The translations under genes and the position numbers were made by a program. From the NCBI GenBank assembly GCA_023213315.1, contig JAKCPI010011633.1, forward strand, positions 62,001 through 126,000: DNA of 64,000 bases. The letters are read 5' to 3'. The notes under the pieces were generated by a model. That model saw nothing but the letters and a program-made list of their open reading frames with translations, was not told where the DNA came from and searched no databases. Numbering within the stretch: position 1 is the first letter of the stretch; every line of letters starts with the position of its first letter. This stretch comes from Euborellia annulipes (taxonomy: Eukaryota; Arthropoda; Insecta; Dermaptera; Anisolabididae). Shown here one piece after another: positions 48,801-57,264 of the stretch.

Positions 48801-51800
48801 GGCCATTTAGGGGTTAGTATTTTATGTTCTTAAATAACAAAAGTATTAAAAGTTTTTCACCTTCAAATGTCTTTTTTCTTCATGAGAATTTTTTTTTTTA
48901 AATAAAACGTTATAAATGCTATCTAAAGATGTTTTGTTATTAATAACTGCATAATAATTATTTTAAATTATATATAATTTTTTTTTTAATAATCTTTTCA
49001 TTCATTATTCATTCAAAATTTCCTCCATTCAAAAAATTTTTATTCTTTTACTTTTTTAGAGAAGTATCGGTCTAACTTAAAAATCCATACCAAACAAAAA
49101 TAAATGTAAAGATGGAATTTTGAAAAAGTAATAAAAAAATCTGGTGTGACTGGTCGCAGAGCACCCAATTTTCTTACTTCGGTAATTGAAAGTTATGTTC
49201 GGTTCTTGTCACACCAGATTTTTTGTGGTGACATATATTTAATTTCTGGTCGTAGATTAGAAAAATATTTATATTTTTTTATTATTGTTTGGTAGCAAGG
49301 GCGGATTAAAGGGGGGGGGGGGGCGGTGGGGATGATCGCCCCCCCCCCTTCGAGAAGAAATTCAAACAGTTATAAAAACTAGTAATCTAAAGAAATTATG
49401 ATTTCCGCTCTTTAATTTCAATTGTATTTGTCAACAATCAATTTAAATAAATAGGAAAGAGGTCTAAATGGCCATAGATGCCGACAAAGTCTTTAAATAA
49501 AAAAAAAAATTAAAAAAAAAAAACAGCCCCCCGACAAAATTGCATTAATCCGCCACTGTTTGGTAGGCAGCAAGGATTAGAAATAAAACACAATTTTATT
49601 TCAATCTGCTCGTCAACGTTTCGCCCCCTTCCTCAGGACTGAGCAGGTGTTAATTGTAACAATAAGGTTTCATTGTTTATATCAATATTTTTTTAGCATG
49701 ACAACCATTTCTCTTACAAGTGACTACAAACAATTTTGTGTGCAAAAGAATATACGAATATAAATCGTAAGAGCGAATTTTGAAAAAATCGAAAAAAAAA
49801 AACTGAAAAAGTACAACAGTTAATTACTAGTACTTTTTGCCCGATTGTATTTAAAAACCTATTTTCGGGTCTCGAGAGGGTACCTAACTTAAATATAGCT
49901 AACTATTCATTCTTGAAATATTTTGTTCAAAAACAGACCATTTTGCGGGACACTTTTTTGAACACGGGAATCCTCAAAACGTGCATTTCCATCAAATTTT
50001 GAAATCGAACTTTTGACATGAATTCAATAAAATTTAAATAAATATGAAAGGATAATCAATTTTGATCAAGTTTCTTTATCATGTCGAGAGAAACACTTCC
50101 TCCCTAGTACTACTCTTTATTAGCCTAATGATCAAACAGGCTTTGAGAGCATTTGAAATTATTAATTAGGAATTTTAAGGTTACAAAAAAATGAGTTCAT
50201 AGTAGTTGTCTATAATTTTAAACTAGCCTATTATATTAAGAGTAAAATAATTTTCTATAATTTTTATTTGAAAAAAAAGAAGCCGGTTTGTCGCCTAGCG
50301 GTTTTATCATCTTTTTTTTCGAATGAAATAATTAAATTAATGTCCTCTTATAACAGTTAGATTCAGCATAACTCTTCTCTTGGAAAGGAAAGAATATATA
50401 GAATTACAATTTATTGACATAATCTAAAAAAATATCTAACCTATGATTATTATACCGCAAGTATGTTATTTTTTAACATAAATTTGAAAAAATAGAACTT
50501 CTAACTGAAAAGTAGTCAAAAGTTCTGGAAATACTTAAATGAGAATTAAAATATTTTGCAAAAGGATAAAGTAAAATTCAAAAAAAAAAAAAATATTATC
50601 GGTATATTCTAATGAAGTTCCGTAACTTTATTAATTTAATTTAAATTTAAATAAAAAATAAAGTTGAAGGGAAAATATTTCATTTTTGATTAATGGAAGG
50701 AAGGCATATCAAAAATGATTAACTAATTAATGAATTTTTCGATTAATTTCTTCAGAACTGGTTTAGAGAGAACTAATTGTTAAAAAATTAACGGAACATT
50801 CCTGGTTGGAATATTTAATAGAAAAATTCATTAGTAAGTTGGCCATTTGGATTGTCTATCTGCCAGCAACCAAAAGTAAACGAGCTTTATAAGATAAAAA
50901 AAAATTTAGATTCAAAAATGACTTCAAAATCATAAAAGTTTAAGAAAATTTAAAAAAATAAGATGAAAAAAATTCAATTTTCTCCTTCTCCTATCGAAAA
51001 TAGAAATCCTACTGATATCAAAGGTAAAATAATTATAAATTTAAATAAATAATATAAGGGAAATAAAAAAAAATCTCTTTTAGGTCGACACATAATGATG
51101 GATAAAAGAATATGGATGGCAACACAACTATTTTATGCGTCAGTCTTTATATAGTAATACAGTATAATGAATATTAAATGGATTGAAAAAAAAATAACTC
51201 GTGTAACTTGCATTTTCTCTATATTTAATATATTTTCAAACAATAGACTATGTATTCTTATAATATATCTGTTTTTTAAAAACAGGAGACAAAAATTAGT
51301 CTCATTTTTTTTTTAATTATAGCAAAATATTTCCAGAAAAATATGTAATAAGCTTTATGAAAAATGCCTAACAAAGTTGATTATATTATCAATGAGTCTT
51401 TAGAAATCCGTATTTTATCAATATTTCAAAATAATGGAAAATTTATTTAACATTCATTGATGAACAAGTATGAAAAAAATTTAAGGGATCTATGCTATTC
51501 AAATGACTGTTGGATACGATCTTTGAATAAATACTCAAGTAGAAATGAATTCGAAGAATCGCATTAAAATTTATAACTATTAAAATAAATTATGTAATAT
51601 TTAATGAGGTGAATAAAAAAATAAAAATACCTAGGCAAATTTTAGGCCTTTGTTTTACGGTAAATGATTGATTCAAAAAATTAGAATAAATTCTGGGATG
51701 TTTTAAAATCATCAGATCATTCAGAATCATTATATTACTTTAGAACAAGCCAAAAAAAATTACAAAAATTGTCATCTCCAATTGCCTGTGAACAAATTTT

Positions 51801-53236
51801 CTTTGAAAGGGCAAATAAAAAAAAATCCCAAAGCTTTTTTATAGATAGACTAATAGCTAAATTTCTTATTTAAAAATATATTTTAGCGTAAACTTTAATG
51901 TCTGAATAAGAAATTTTATTGTAATTTAAAACTTGTCATTCGATTGGGAAATTTTTTCGCTAAATATTAATTTATAAAATTTGTTCTTTTATATGGAAGT
52001 TTTAATTTAAAAAAATAAATATATCAAATTACAAGAAGTGGCTGAATTTATGTAGTAGTGGCTATATTTTTTTTAATAATGAAGAGCTAAAGGCAGTCAA
52101 AGCAAAACAAATGATTTTTTTAATGTTGACGTGGACATGGCTGGAAGAATCGGCCGAAACGTCATTGTTGTCCAATAAAGAAAAATTTCTTTATTTTGCT
52201 TTGACTGCCTTCATTATTCTTCATTATTAACCATTATTAAATATATCCTATATAAATATTGTACATAATTTTTTATTTTTTTGAGCGGATTCATAGACAA
52301 AAAGAATTTTATCAATTGCAGTGTGTGAAATAATTTGTTTGATTAAAAAAATAATAAACCATCACACAAGGTCGTCAATGTAGTTGAGGCTATTGTTTAA
52401 AAAAATTATTTTAAATATTATTATTATCCATTATTTATTTTATTTTATCCATTATAAGGTCCAAGAATACATCCCTAATCCTAAGCCTCTCTGCTATTAA
52501 AACTAAACGATTAAAATAAAAAATATTGAAATAAAAATAGAAAAAAAAAAATGAAAATTGTATTATTAATGGAATAAAAATTTAATTCTTATCTAAATTT
52601 GCAAGAAAGATTTCACTATAAATGCCTGAAGAAGGACACCGAAACGATAATTATATCATCATGTAAATATACATTTTTTAATTTGCTCCAAAATTTCTTT
52701 ATATTTAAAAATATAAATAAAATTCAATTTACTTATATTAAAAATAATTTTTTTTTTTTTAGAAAAATTATTGCCCAAAAAAAGCATTATTTTTTTATTT
52801 TTTATTTTTAATTAGATATGTCAAGAAATATTAAGAAACAAGATAAAATAAATAGAATTAAAATTTCCTTTACCTCTGAGATAATGCTCTGGTAGCCGGA
52901 GGTGAGATTGTAGTGCCATCCAGATTGACAGGCTTCGATTGTCAAATTGTCAACTCGAGGTGATTCGGTATCAATTGAAGGATGAAAACACTTGCCATCA
53001 ACACGGCCCAAAGTCTCATCACTCAACGTTTCCCAATTATAATCAGGCAACTTACAAAAATAAGACTCGGGTGCAATGAAAATAAATAGTTGCGCGAAAA
53101 AGTCAAAAGCAGATAGAACGTTGACGACAGAAAATAATATCATCAACAGCACCTGATAACGATGAAAGTCTCCGGCATGGGCCAGCATAGAGTCCACATC
53201 CATCGGTGCATTGAGAGTATTTTTAGAACCAGACAT
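15576..53236 (-). CDS. SLC22-type organic cation/anion transporter (MFS), complete, seven exons
   Basis: Exons on the minus strand are 53236-52874, 34946-34688, 31561-31263, 28388-28282, 26178-25949, 18297-18119 and 15896-15576. All borders are GT/AG, phases agree throughout, and the product is 585 residues plus stop. It is a 12-helix plasma-membrane carrier of the organic cation transporter family. TM1 lies near residues 27-50, followed by a large extracellular loop with four Cys and two NLT glycosylation sites. MFS motifs follow: MADHIGRLHV (about 153), VPESAQWLISKGRVDEA (about 267), the cytoplasmic link FRTPCLRRKTL, LQDRMGRKG (about 385), ELIPTEVRGQG (448) and LLPETLH (about 505). The C-terminus is a cytosolic Thr-rich tail. 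Substrate cannot be told from sequence. The start is the first ATG of exon 1, with the usual short N-terminal lead. The coding gene spans 37.7 kb. Confidence 0.93.
15904..16053 (-). other. Unexplained coding-like block in the last transporter intron
   Basis: Between exons 6 and 7 lies a block of raised GC with an AG acceptor at 16054-16055. It has 49 open codons in the phase of exon 6 (starting KLGKINPFSSSLTYATDVLL), then a TAA at 15904. It could be an alternative last exon. I see no good donor that would return it to exon 7. The plus strand also has a short open stretch here. I do not recognise the peptide. Confidence 0.3.
16217..16754. mobile_element. Poly-G MITE cluster (GTGGCGTACCGAG type with an R5 copy)
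   Basis: CAGTGGCGTACCGAG at 16217 faces CTCGGTACGC near 16525-16540 across G and C runs. Directly beside it, CAAGGGCTCTGATC through AAATGACGCCACTG (about 16541-16754) is a minus-strand R5 copy. A further AGGGGCAAATATTGCCACTG follows at about 16780. Nesting blurs the borders. Confidence 0.5.
17331..17554. mobile_element. hAT-like MITE with 8-bp target duplication
   Basis: Ends are CATAGGCGTAGCCAG and CTGGCTACGCCAATG. ATGGGAAT flanks both sides (17323-17330 and 17555-17562). Poly-G and poly-C runs lie just inside the ends. Confidence 0.88.
18119..18297 (-). CDS. Transporter exon 6
   Basis: It encodes DPVLISCLAVVGRFGVN through ELIPTEVRGQG to SSHILYL. The exon is closed by GTATGT and takes the G of GAT from exon 5 across the junction. 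Confidence 0.93.
18535..18916. mobile_element. MITE with AGTTAGGCAACC ends
   Basis: AGTTAGGCAACCGAACTATC at the left end faces ATGATAGTAGGGTTGCCTAACT at the right. A second inner pair, TTTTGTTCTAGTTA, occurs twice in direct orientation. I see no clear target duplication. It lies in the transporter intron between exons 5 and 6. Confidence 0.6.
19745..20050. repeat. GC-rich tandem repeat, about 107-119 bp unit
   Basis: Units begin TGGACC at 19794, 19901 and 20020. They contain CCAGCTGGCTCGG, TGCGGCGGACCCTCGCC and TTAATTATGAGAA. The block is over 60% GC in a 28% GC setting. Short related pieces lie at 33700-33780, 41993-42065 and 57170-57250. An open frame here is a by-product of the GC content. 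Confidence 0.75.
20140..20212. mobile_element. Possible MITE right end
   Basis: AAGTTTGTGAAACGCTG resembles the right terminus of hAT elements whose ends read CAGCGTTTC. No left partner was found. Confidence 0.25.
21681..21997. mobile_element. hAT-like MITE with 8-bp target duplication
   Basis: Ends are TAGTGGTTCCCAACC (first base changed from the expected C) and GGTTGGGAAACACTG. TTCTACAT flanks both sides (21673-21680 and 21998-22005). The inside is rich in A runs and GGCAAAA phrases. Confidence 0.88.
22085..22345 (+). pseudogene. 3' remnant of a non-LTR retrotransposon reverse-transcriptase gene
   Basis: Frames around 22135-22215 encode HDWNKLPAST and, after a frameshift, TFKSNLNRHLL. These resemble the WN-LP...F+ segment that closes many LINE ORF2 proteins (CR1, Jockey, L2 types). 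A poly(A) run follows at about 22330. It is 5'-truncated and broken, with no catalytic domain present. Confidence 0.5.
22376..22478 (+). repeat. Short retroposed tail with 14-bp target duplication
   Basis: AATTTGATGACCTT occurs at 22362-22375 and 22479-22492 on either side of about 103 bp that ends in AAATAAATAAATAAAA. This is the signature of a heavily 5'-truncated retroposed element. Confidence 0.7.
24004..24115 (-). repeat. SINE-D fragment
   Basis: AGTGGCTAGCGGGGAACGTT, CACGCTGATT and CTTGGCATCACTTGACCG match the SINE-D body on the minus strand. It is diverged and lacks the tail. Confidence 0.55.
25151..25546. mobile_element. MITE flanked by TTAA
   Basis: GGTGCGCGTCTCGA and TCGAGACGCGCACC form perfect 14-bp ends, each next to TTAA (25147-25150 and 25547-25550). 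A TTAA duplication is typical of piggyBac-type elements. No frame is present. It lies in the transporter intron between exons 5 and 6. Confidence 0.8.
25949..26178 (-). CDS. Transporter exon 5
   Basis: It starts inside GGCAG|CATGG, which completes the Ser codon from exon 4 and continues MVLTLCFDAISRNVGG. It holds LQDRMGRKG and ends GGCGCTG before GTGAGT. An upstream ATG in the same frame is intronic. Confidence 0.9.
26630..26775. repeat. Fold-back fragment with CGAAACG motifs
   Basis: GCGTCGTTTCGGTCGAC on the left and GACCGAAACGTCGC on the right face each other. This resembles the hammerhead-bearing fold-backs, but both cores are degraded. It lies upstream of transporter exon 5. Confidence 0.45.
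28282..28388 (-). CDS. Transporter exon 4
   Basis: A 107-bp exon from KCAKLGNNSAS to LFRTPCLRRKTLILIFK plus two bases. It is the conserved cytoplasmic segment before TM7. Acceptor TTTTAG and donor GTAAGT are strong. Confidence 0.9.
28835..28925. repeat. Hairpin module AAATCTGGTGTGAC
   Basis: AAATCTGGTGTGACAGCACA and its complement face each other around CTTTCTCTTACTTTCGGTAA. The same hairpin recurs at 31700-31800 and 49135-49225, each time followed within 1 kb by R1 sequence. Confidence 0.75.
29085..29444 (+). repeat. R1 copy interrupted by a mariner
   Basis: The copy runs in reverse to the one at 2462 and reaches CAATACTTTCTCACTATATA, where the mariner has inserted. The expected TA-rich R1 edge resumes after 29953. 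Confidence 0.7.
29445..29952 (+). mobile_element. Internally deleted mariner transposon
   Basis: Ends are CCAGGTCTACAATAAGTCCG and CGGACTTATTGAATGACCTGG, flanked by TA on both sides, as expected for mariner. At 508 bp it is far below the roughly 1.3 kb of a full element. It is inserted inside an R1 repeat, so it is younger than that copy. Confidence 0.92.
29624..29889 (+). pseudogene. Mariner transposase remnant
   Basis: It begins MEKSEFQVLIKHCFLM, the usual mariner N-terminus. An A-run frameshift follows, then a short in-frame TVETKQWLD, and then a deletion removes the DNA-binding region and the whole DD34D catalytic core. The end is LAGKKFKSNDEVIAETDAYF and a closing RCIAIECNYVE, the normal mariner C-terminus with a stop at 29889. 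It cannot be an active enzyme, but could be mobilised if a related transposase exists. Confidence 0.9.
31263..31561 (-). CDS. Transporter exon 3
   Basis: It encodes VLEYMRPSRRTLGLNLCIGV through VPESAQWLISKGRVDEA to FDEFE. The G of the first Val comes from exon 2. The acceptor is CTTACAG and the donor GTAAGA. Confidence 0.94.
31700..32345 (+). repeat. Composite repeat: hairpin module, AAAACGTTTT-rich block, R1 end
   Basis: The hairpin AAATCTGGTGTGAA lies at 31700-31800. From about 31855 to 32205 there are many copies of GACAAAACGTTTTTG and TTGAGCAAAACG-type phrases in both orientations. R1 edge sequence (TTTTAAAGAGCAC) closes it. The ACGTTT repeats look like a decayed second element inserted in the first. 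Confidence 0.6.
34130..34275 (-). repeat. SINE-A tail fragment
   Basis: CCTTTTCGGCAACTTAGGCC and GGGGGTCCAGGCATTC match the 3' half of SINE-A on the minus strand. The tRNA head is missing. Confidence 0.65.
34688..34946 (-). CDS. Transporter exon 2
   Basis: It starts LDWVCEDDWKPVLAQSLYFV after TTTTTTCAG, contains MADHIGRLHVLV and ends at NFVMMYII plus one base before GTATAG. The donor is weaker than the others, but phase and homology demand it. Confidence 0.92.
35321..35421. repeat. Inverted repeat with 28-bp arms
   Basis: AGATGGAAGGTTTACTCTGA near 35321 faces its near-complement ending at 35421. No relative was noticed in the window. Confidence 0.65.
36640..36895 (+). mobile_element. Poly-G MITE of family R2, diverged copy
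   Basis: It shows GCAAGAGCGGATCCAGAGG, a G run, TCTGGTGTGACTGGTCACAC and a right end TTGTATCCGCCC, in the same order as the copies at 44953 and 62974. The flanks no longer match cleanly. Confidence 0.7.
37180..37610 (-). repeat. R1 copy
   Basis: It begins TTTTTTTACTTTCTCTTACC and carries GATGTCGAGATTTTACACAC, GTTGAAATTTTATATTTAAG and ATTTTGATTAAAATTCATAA in the same order as at 2462. Confidence 0.7.
39338..39610. mobile_element. MITE with 33-bp TIRs (family R6)
   Basis: GGACCCTGTTATGCATTAGT at the left faces ACTAATGCGTAACAGGGTCC at the right, with TIRs of about 33 bp extending to AAGCGCCA. AATT lies outside each end. The sister copy at 56885-57145 has ATAT outside each end, suggesting a 4-bp target duplication. 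Confidence 0.8.
39620..39790 (+). repeat. SINE-D, decayed copy
   Basis: CTGTGAAACGTCACTCGGTG followed by GCTATCGG matches the SINE-D body. CCCTAAATGG and ACCG near the end may be a damaged tail. Confidence 0.45.
41145..41329 (+). repeat. SINE-B: tRNA-derived SINE, full length with 12-bp target duplication
   Basis: An A-box TGGCCTAGTGG and B-box GGTTCGCATCC lie at tRNA spacing. A body with AATTGAAATAAATAGAAACG follows, then the tail AAATTGCCTTCGATGCCGAA and an (AAAT)n end. TTTGTATTATAG flanks both sides (41133-41144 and 41330-41341). It is a retroposed copy, not a working tRNA gene. Confidence 0.9.
42090..42235 (-). repeat. SINE-A tail fragment
   Basis: GTCTTTTCGGAATCTTAGGC and GGGGGTCCAGGCATTC match the SINE-A 3' half on the minus strand. 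Confidence 0.6.
44246..44429 (-). repeat. SINE-B, full length, minus strand
   Basis: Read on the minus strand it runs from CCCGGGCCTTGGTGTGATGG through a B-box-like GGGTTCACATCC to a body with AAATAAATAGGGACGGGGTC and the tail ATGGCCATAAATGCCGAAAA. TTCTTTATATT flanks both sides (44235-44245 and 44430-44440). Confidence 0.88.
44567..45624. mobile_element. hAT-like element, about 1 kb, with nested MITE and 8-bp target duplication
   Basis: TAGAGACCGGATTTTTATGC at the left faces GCATAGGAATCCGGTCTCTA at the right. ATAATAAC flanks both sides (44559-44566 and 45625-45632). Many TATGCA and AATATGCA copies crowd both subterminal regions, as transposase-binding repeats do in hAT elements. No transposase is encoded. 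The R2 MITE at 44953-45248 sits inside it. Confidence 0.9.
44953..45248 (+). mobile_element. hAT-like poly-G MITE (family R2), nested copy
   Basis: Ends are TAAGGGCGAATCCA and TTGTATCCGCCCTTG. AACACGAC (44945-44952) and AACACAAC (45249-45256) are a near-perfect 8-bp duplication. A G run, TCTGGTGTGACTCATCGCAC and a second G run lie inside. Confidence 0.82.
49135..49225. repeat. Hairpin module AAATCTGGTGTGAC, third copy
   Basis: AAATCTGGTGTGACTGGTCG and TTGTCACACCAGATTTTTTG face each other, as at 28835 and 31700. Confidence 0.7.
49290..49560. mobile_element. Poly-G MITE with SINE-B tail inside
   Basis: GGCGGATTAAAGGGGG near 49302 faces GCATTAATCCGCCACTG near 49543. A 5'-truncated SINE-B (CAATCAATTTAAATAAATAG to the tail at about 49490) lies inside. 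No target duplication could be fixed. Confidence 0.5.
49609..49643 (-). ncRNA. Degraded hammerhead-like motif
   Basis: On the minus strand: CTCAGTC, CTGAGGA, AGGGGGC, GAAA, CGTT, GACGAG. Core, ACGT stem III and a bulged stem I are present, but stem II cannot form. Confidence 0.3.
49740..50040 (+). repeat. R1 copy
   Basis: TACTAGTACTTTTTGCCCGA, CTCAAAACGTGCATTTCCAT and ACATGAATTCAATA follow the same order as in the copy at 29085. Confidence 0.65.
52874..53236 (-). CDS. Transporter exon 1
   Basis: It carries MSGSKNTLNAPMDVDSMLAH, TM1 (VLLMILFSVVNVLSAFDFF) and the start of the extracellular loop, ending IISE before GTAAAG. The ATG is preceded by AAAA, a favourable context. Confidence 0.93.
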
Positions 53237-53649
53237 TTTTAAATTAAATAATTAATTAGATAAAAAAAATCAACAAAAATATATATATATAAGGGTAATA
53301 GAGAAATTAGGGGCGGACGGAATGACTTGGGGTGTTTTCAAGTCAGGAGCGTCCGCGGAATTTATAAACAACGATACGTCCAGCCACTGTCATCTGGTCA
53401 TTAGGAACAAAATGAAAAACAAGTCCAAAATCAAGCCGATTGAGCTCCACTGTGACAATTATTCGTGAAATGGACGGAAAGAAACACACCACGTGTGATG
53501 CTTTGTTGAAATAGAAAAAAAAAGGGGACTAACGAAATGGTAGCATTAAGAACTGTCACAAATAGTACTAGCGAGGGTAAACGCTCTGTTGCCACTGAAT
53601 GACCCAAGAGTAACTCGGGAATGAACGGCGGCCAGAGGCGAGGACTTCT
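53237..53649 (-). promoter_or_regulatory. 5' leader of the transporter
   Basis: About 410 bp lie between the start codon and the TATA-like box. GC is above the surroundings in the distal half. A TTC|GTTAGT near 53528 could be a donor for a 5' UTR intron, which I cannot confirm. Confidence 0.4.
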
Positions 53650-53656
53650 CTTTATA
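53650..53656 (-). promoter_or_regulatory. TATA-box candidate of the transporter
   Basis: TATAAAG on the minus strand in a GC-rich setting. TCATTC, an initiator-like sequence, follows about 34 bp downstream (A at 53622). Confidence 0.4.
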
Positions 53657-53699
53657 GCTCGATCCCCCCTCCGCAAACGCTTCAGTCCCCACTACGAGA

Positions 53700-55800
53700 G
53701 CAACCCTCCCTCGAAGGGGTGTCGACTATTTACTATGAATTCACGGCGAAAATACTAGTTACAGACCAAATCGATACAACTTGAGTGTGTTTCACAATAT
53801 CCCAAAAATAATAAGATAGGCTACCTATATGAATGACAACTTTAGAAGGAACAAATTATAATTATTAATTAAAGATATCGACTAATTATTAAGAATATAC
53901 AATCTACTATTAGTTCCTGTTACAATTTTACATCTCTAAAAATGATAAATAAATAAAAATAAAATTAAACAATCGTGATTTGCTCAGGTACTAATATTTT
54001 ACTGTATAACTGAATATTTTTCAATTAAATAATTAACAAGATAAAAATTTTCTCTAAATCACTAAAACTAAATTTGATGGAGAAAAACTTATGGTATTTT
54101 TGGAATTAGGGTATCCTATATAAAAACCCAGGAATTGCTTAAAACACCCCGGTAAATTACACATTAGACAATAGAAGAGGGATTTAGTCTGTAAGAGTCC
54201 TGTACTACTCGACAAAATTTTTCATTAGTGTAATTATATGAGGAATTTCACTAATTGAAAAAAATCTTGCCTTAATTATATTTCTATCAAAAATTTTGTT
54301 TAATCCTTTAGTTTTTTAATATTAAAATAGCAAAGGGGGAGGGGACATAAAACATCGAACATGTCATATAGCGACTAAGGGGCGTCGGGTTTAGCCTCTA
54401 GTAAATTGATATATGTAGGATGAAAAAGAATGTGAATTGTACATTTGGCAAATTGATTAAATTTAGTTGGCAATTTTGGCCTTCTCCCCCCCCCCTGAAA
54501 AATCTCTTCGCTACGCCCCTGTATATATCGTATTTAAATTTAAGTAATGAGTATCGTGAAGAGTCTTAAGATGCCGAAGACTTAAAAAACAAAAGATAAA
54601 ATAAGGGATTTTTTTAAAAAAGGCTAGATAATTTTGTAAACAAGGTTTAATTTTTACAATCAAAGATAAAATCCCTGATGGCAAAGATTATTTTTACTTG
54701 CCCCTTAATTAGTTTTCTATTTCAATTTTTTAACCAGTAATTTCTATAATATTCTTCTGAATTTTGTTTCCAAGATATTTTCCTTTTAGAAGAAAAAAAA
54801 ATCAATATAGGAAATGATAAAATAAATATTTTTGATAGGCTATTATGGAATGCATTTTATGTTAAGTTCCTGCAAGGTAGGCAATCAACACAACTAAAGA
54901 TGAATTTTTCGATTAAATAATGTTCTTGCTCAGTTGTTAAATTTACAGATAGGAAATTTTTTTACAGCATTTAATCGTTAATGTATTTGTAATTTGGGAT
55001 GCCTACCTTCTTGGAATCAAACAAGGAATGCAAAATATGGAATTTAGAGGAACTAGTTTGATATGCAAAGCATTTCTCATAAATAAGAGAGAGCTACAGC
55101 CTCTGGCGCTTGTATTTCTACAGAAAAAAATACATTCGAGCAATATTAGCATTACAAATGAATCGAAATTTTTTATAAAAATTAATAAAACATGGATTAA
55201 ATTTTTAATCAATCAGTCCAAAGAAATACTTAATCCACGCAGTTGGTCTAATTCTATTGTTTTAATTTCGGATCTTTGAACTTTAAAATTGTAACAAGTG
55301 AAAAATTATATATAGGCACGGACGGGTCCAAAGTGATTAAAATAAGTCATTATAATTACTTTGGACTACTAATATATTAGTATTAAATTCTAAAGACAAA
55401 AAAAAAAAATAAAATGTAAAAAGAGACACTTTTCAATCTTTTCAAAAATAAATGAGCTAATAGTTTAATTAATTCATGATGAATTTCCCCTTCTGTGATC
55501 GATTTTATTCTTTCCTCTTTAATACGAAGCACGGAGTAGTCTATTTTATTCCATAAAAAAAACGAACCCTTCCGTATTTCTAACAAAGGATTTTCCTTTA
55601 GGAAATAAGCTTTGAATTTTCTTAGAAAGATTTTTTCATATGATTTTTAATTATTTATTATGATTTAATTAAAACAATTCTGCGAGGCTTTCATTTTTTA
55701 TATTTAAGAGTTTAAGGTAAATAAAGTGACATTGGAAAATTTATTATTATTATTCATTTTGATTTGGATATAACCTTGTAAATTATTTCATTTTTTTAAA
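53700..55800. other. Upstream region of the transporter, no gene seen
   Basis: Mostly AT-rich. A possible eroded MITE lies at about 54395-54525 (AAGGGGCGTCGG and TCGCTACGCCCCTG). A small element with GGTAGGC and GCCTACC ends lies at about 54874-55006, with relatives near 39060-39230 and 50700-50870. Short open frames have no recognisable content. Confidence 0.45.
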
Positions 55801-55806
55801 GCTTAT

Positions 55807-56078
55807 AAGCCCCCGGGTCTGGCGTAGTAGGTAGCGTGCCTACCTCCTATACCAAACGCCGCGGGTTCGGACCCAGGCAGTCCGATGATTTTATTTAAGC
55901 CATTTGGATACCAGTTGGCTTAAATAGAAATGCATCAACCCACAATAGATAATATATATTACAACGGTTATCGTCAAAAGTCTTATATGGCCTAAGTTGC
56001 CGAAAAGACTGTGTGAATGTGTGTGTGAGTGTGAGTGTGAATGAGAAAAAGTATGAATGTTTTAAAAAAAAAAAAAAA
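55807..56078 (+). repeat. SINE-A: tRNA-derived SINE, full length with 9-bp target duplication
   Basis: A-box TGGCGTAGTAGG (55820-55831) and B-box GGTTCGGACCC (55864-55874). The body ends GGCCTAAGTTGCCGAAAAGA, then TGTGTGAATG repeats and poly(A). AAAGCTTAT flanks both sides (55798-55806 and 56079-56087). This is the reference copy for the fragments at 481-749, 34130 and 42090. Confidence 0.9.
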
Positions 56079-56396
56079 AAAGCTTATTATTGTTGCAATT
56101 AACCAATGCCAAGCGCAGGCGACCCCGGAACGAATTTGAATCAGGGGGAGGCAAAAAGATTTTTTTTAGAAAATTAAAATAATTTAATATGTTCAAATAG
56201 TATAAAATAAATCTACTATAAAGCTAAAAAAATTTGAAATAAAATCACAATTTTAATAAAATTAAAATTTTAAAAAATTTGCTAGTGATTTTATCAAAAG
56301 ATTTTTTTTAGGCTATATAGTATATTTGTTTTATACTATTTGGAAGGAAATAAATATTTTTAATTTTCTTATTTTAATTCATATAAAATGTTTTTA

Positions 56397-56544
56397 AGCC
56401 GGCCATTCACGATCGCTCCAAATGGATGCCATCCATTCACTACACGATATTCATTTGTTTTCCCCACTCACGGTCAGTTTTTGGAGTGACATCGCTCCAT
56501 TTTTGATTATTTTGGAAGGATGGAACGATCGTGAATGGCCGGCC
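56397..56544. mobile_element. Short MITE with TTA duplication, PIF/Harbinger-like
   Basis: AGCCGGCCATTCACGATCG and CGATCGTGAATGGCCGGCC are near-perfect 19-bp ends, each next to TTA (56394-56396 and 56545-56547). A 3-bp TWA duplication is typical of PIF/Harbinger. Confidence 0.75.
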
Positions 56545-56789
56545 TTAGAAATTAGAAATACAATAGGGTCTATATAAAATATTTTGTAAAAAAATGAATT
56601 TCTTACTCTTTTAGTTTTTTTTTATTTAAAAGATTTTATTTTTCAAAAGTAAAAATTTATCATTTTTAAAAATAAATGAAATAAAAGAAGACATATTGCC
56701 CCCTCTGCTCCCTCCTATAGGATGCCAGAGGGGGGGGGGCAATGTACCCTTGTCCCCTCCCCCAGTTCCGGCGCCTATGGCCAAACGCG

Positions 56790-56880
56790 ACAAAACCTCA
56801 GGATTTGTGACCCCCAGCAATCAGGGTGTGGAACGTCCCCCGGTAGCCATCGGTATAATGTAATTTAAAAATATCATTAC
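56790..56880 (+). repeat. SINE-D fragment
   Basis: AGGATTTGTGACCCCCAGCA, GTGTGGAACGTCCCCCGGTA and GCCATCGGTATAATG match the copy at 60290. Confidence 0.6.
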
Positions 56881-56884
56881 TATA

Positions 56885-57145
56885 TGGACCCTGTTATGCA
56901 TTAGTGTATCAAGCGCCAAAAAATATTTAAAATTGAGTTAAGCACGGAATATTGTTTCAAATGCTATAATTAATAGTAATTTTTATGAAATATGTCCTAA
57001 AAAAATTTATATTTAATGTTACTTGCAAATTTACAAAAAAAATGATATATAATCTAATCAAAACAATGTAAATCAGAAAAACTTTAATGTTAATTTTCTC
57101 AAATGTCGGTACCTGGCGCTTGACACACTAATGCGTAGCAGGGCG
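56885..57145. mobile_element. MITE family R6, second copy
   Basis: GGACCCTGTTATGCATTAGT and ACTAATGCGTAGCAGGGCGC bound a sequence that follows the copy at 39338 almost phrase for phrase. ATAT lies outside both ends. Confidence 0.8.
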
Positions 57146-57264
57146 CATATATAAAGCGCTTTTGTATTTGCTCGCCTAAGGCGATATTATTATATTAATA
57201 TAACTTATATAAAAAGAGGGTTCAGGGGGCAGAGCCCCCTGGCAAGTGGTAAAGCCCGTCGAAA

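Larger units (their letters stand above)
34947..52873 (-). other. First coding intron of the transporter, about 18 kb
   Basis: No exon could be supported inside. It holds SINE-B copies (41145, 44246 and pieces at 39830, 47890 and 49420), R1 copies, the TIR elements at 39338, 44567 and 44953, a small inverted repeat (35321-35421), GC-rich fragments, and long AT-rich stretches (45633-47880 and 50050-52600) where I see nothing specific. Confidence 0.7.

Noticed and set aside
55811..55885. tRNA-like sequence with A- and B-boxes
   Set aside because: It is the head of a retroposed SINE with poly(A) and target duplication. The same applies at 41145, 44246 and 975. None folds as a complete tRNA with CCA-ready ends that I could confirm.
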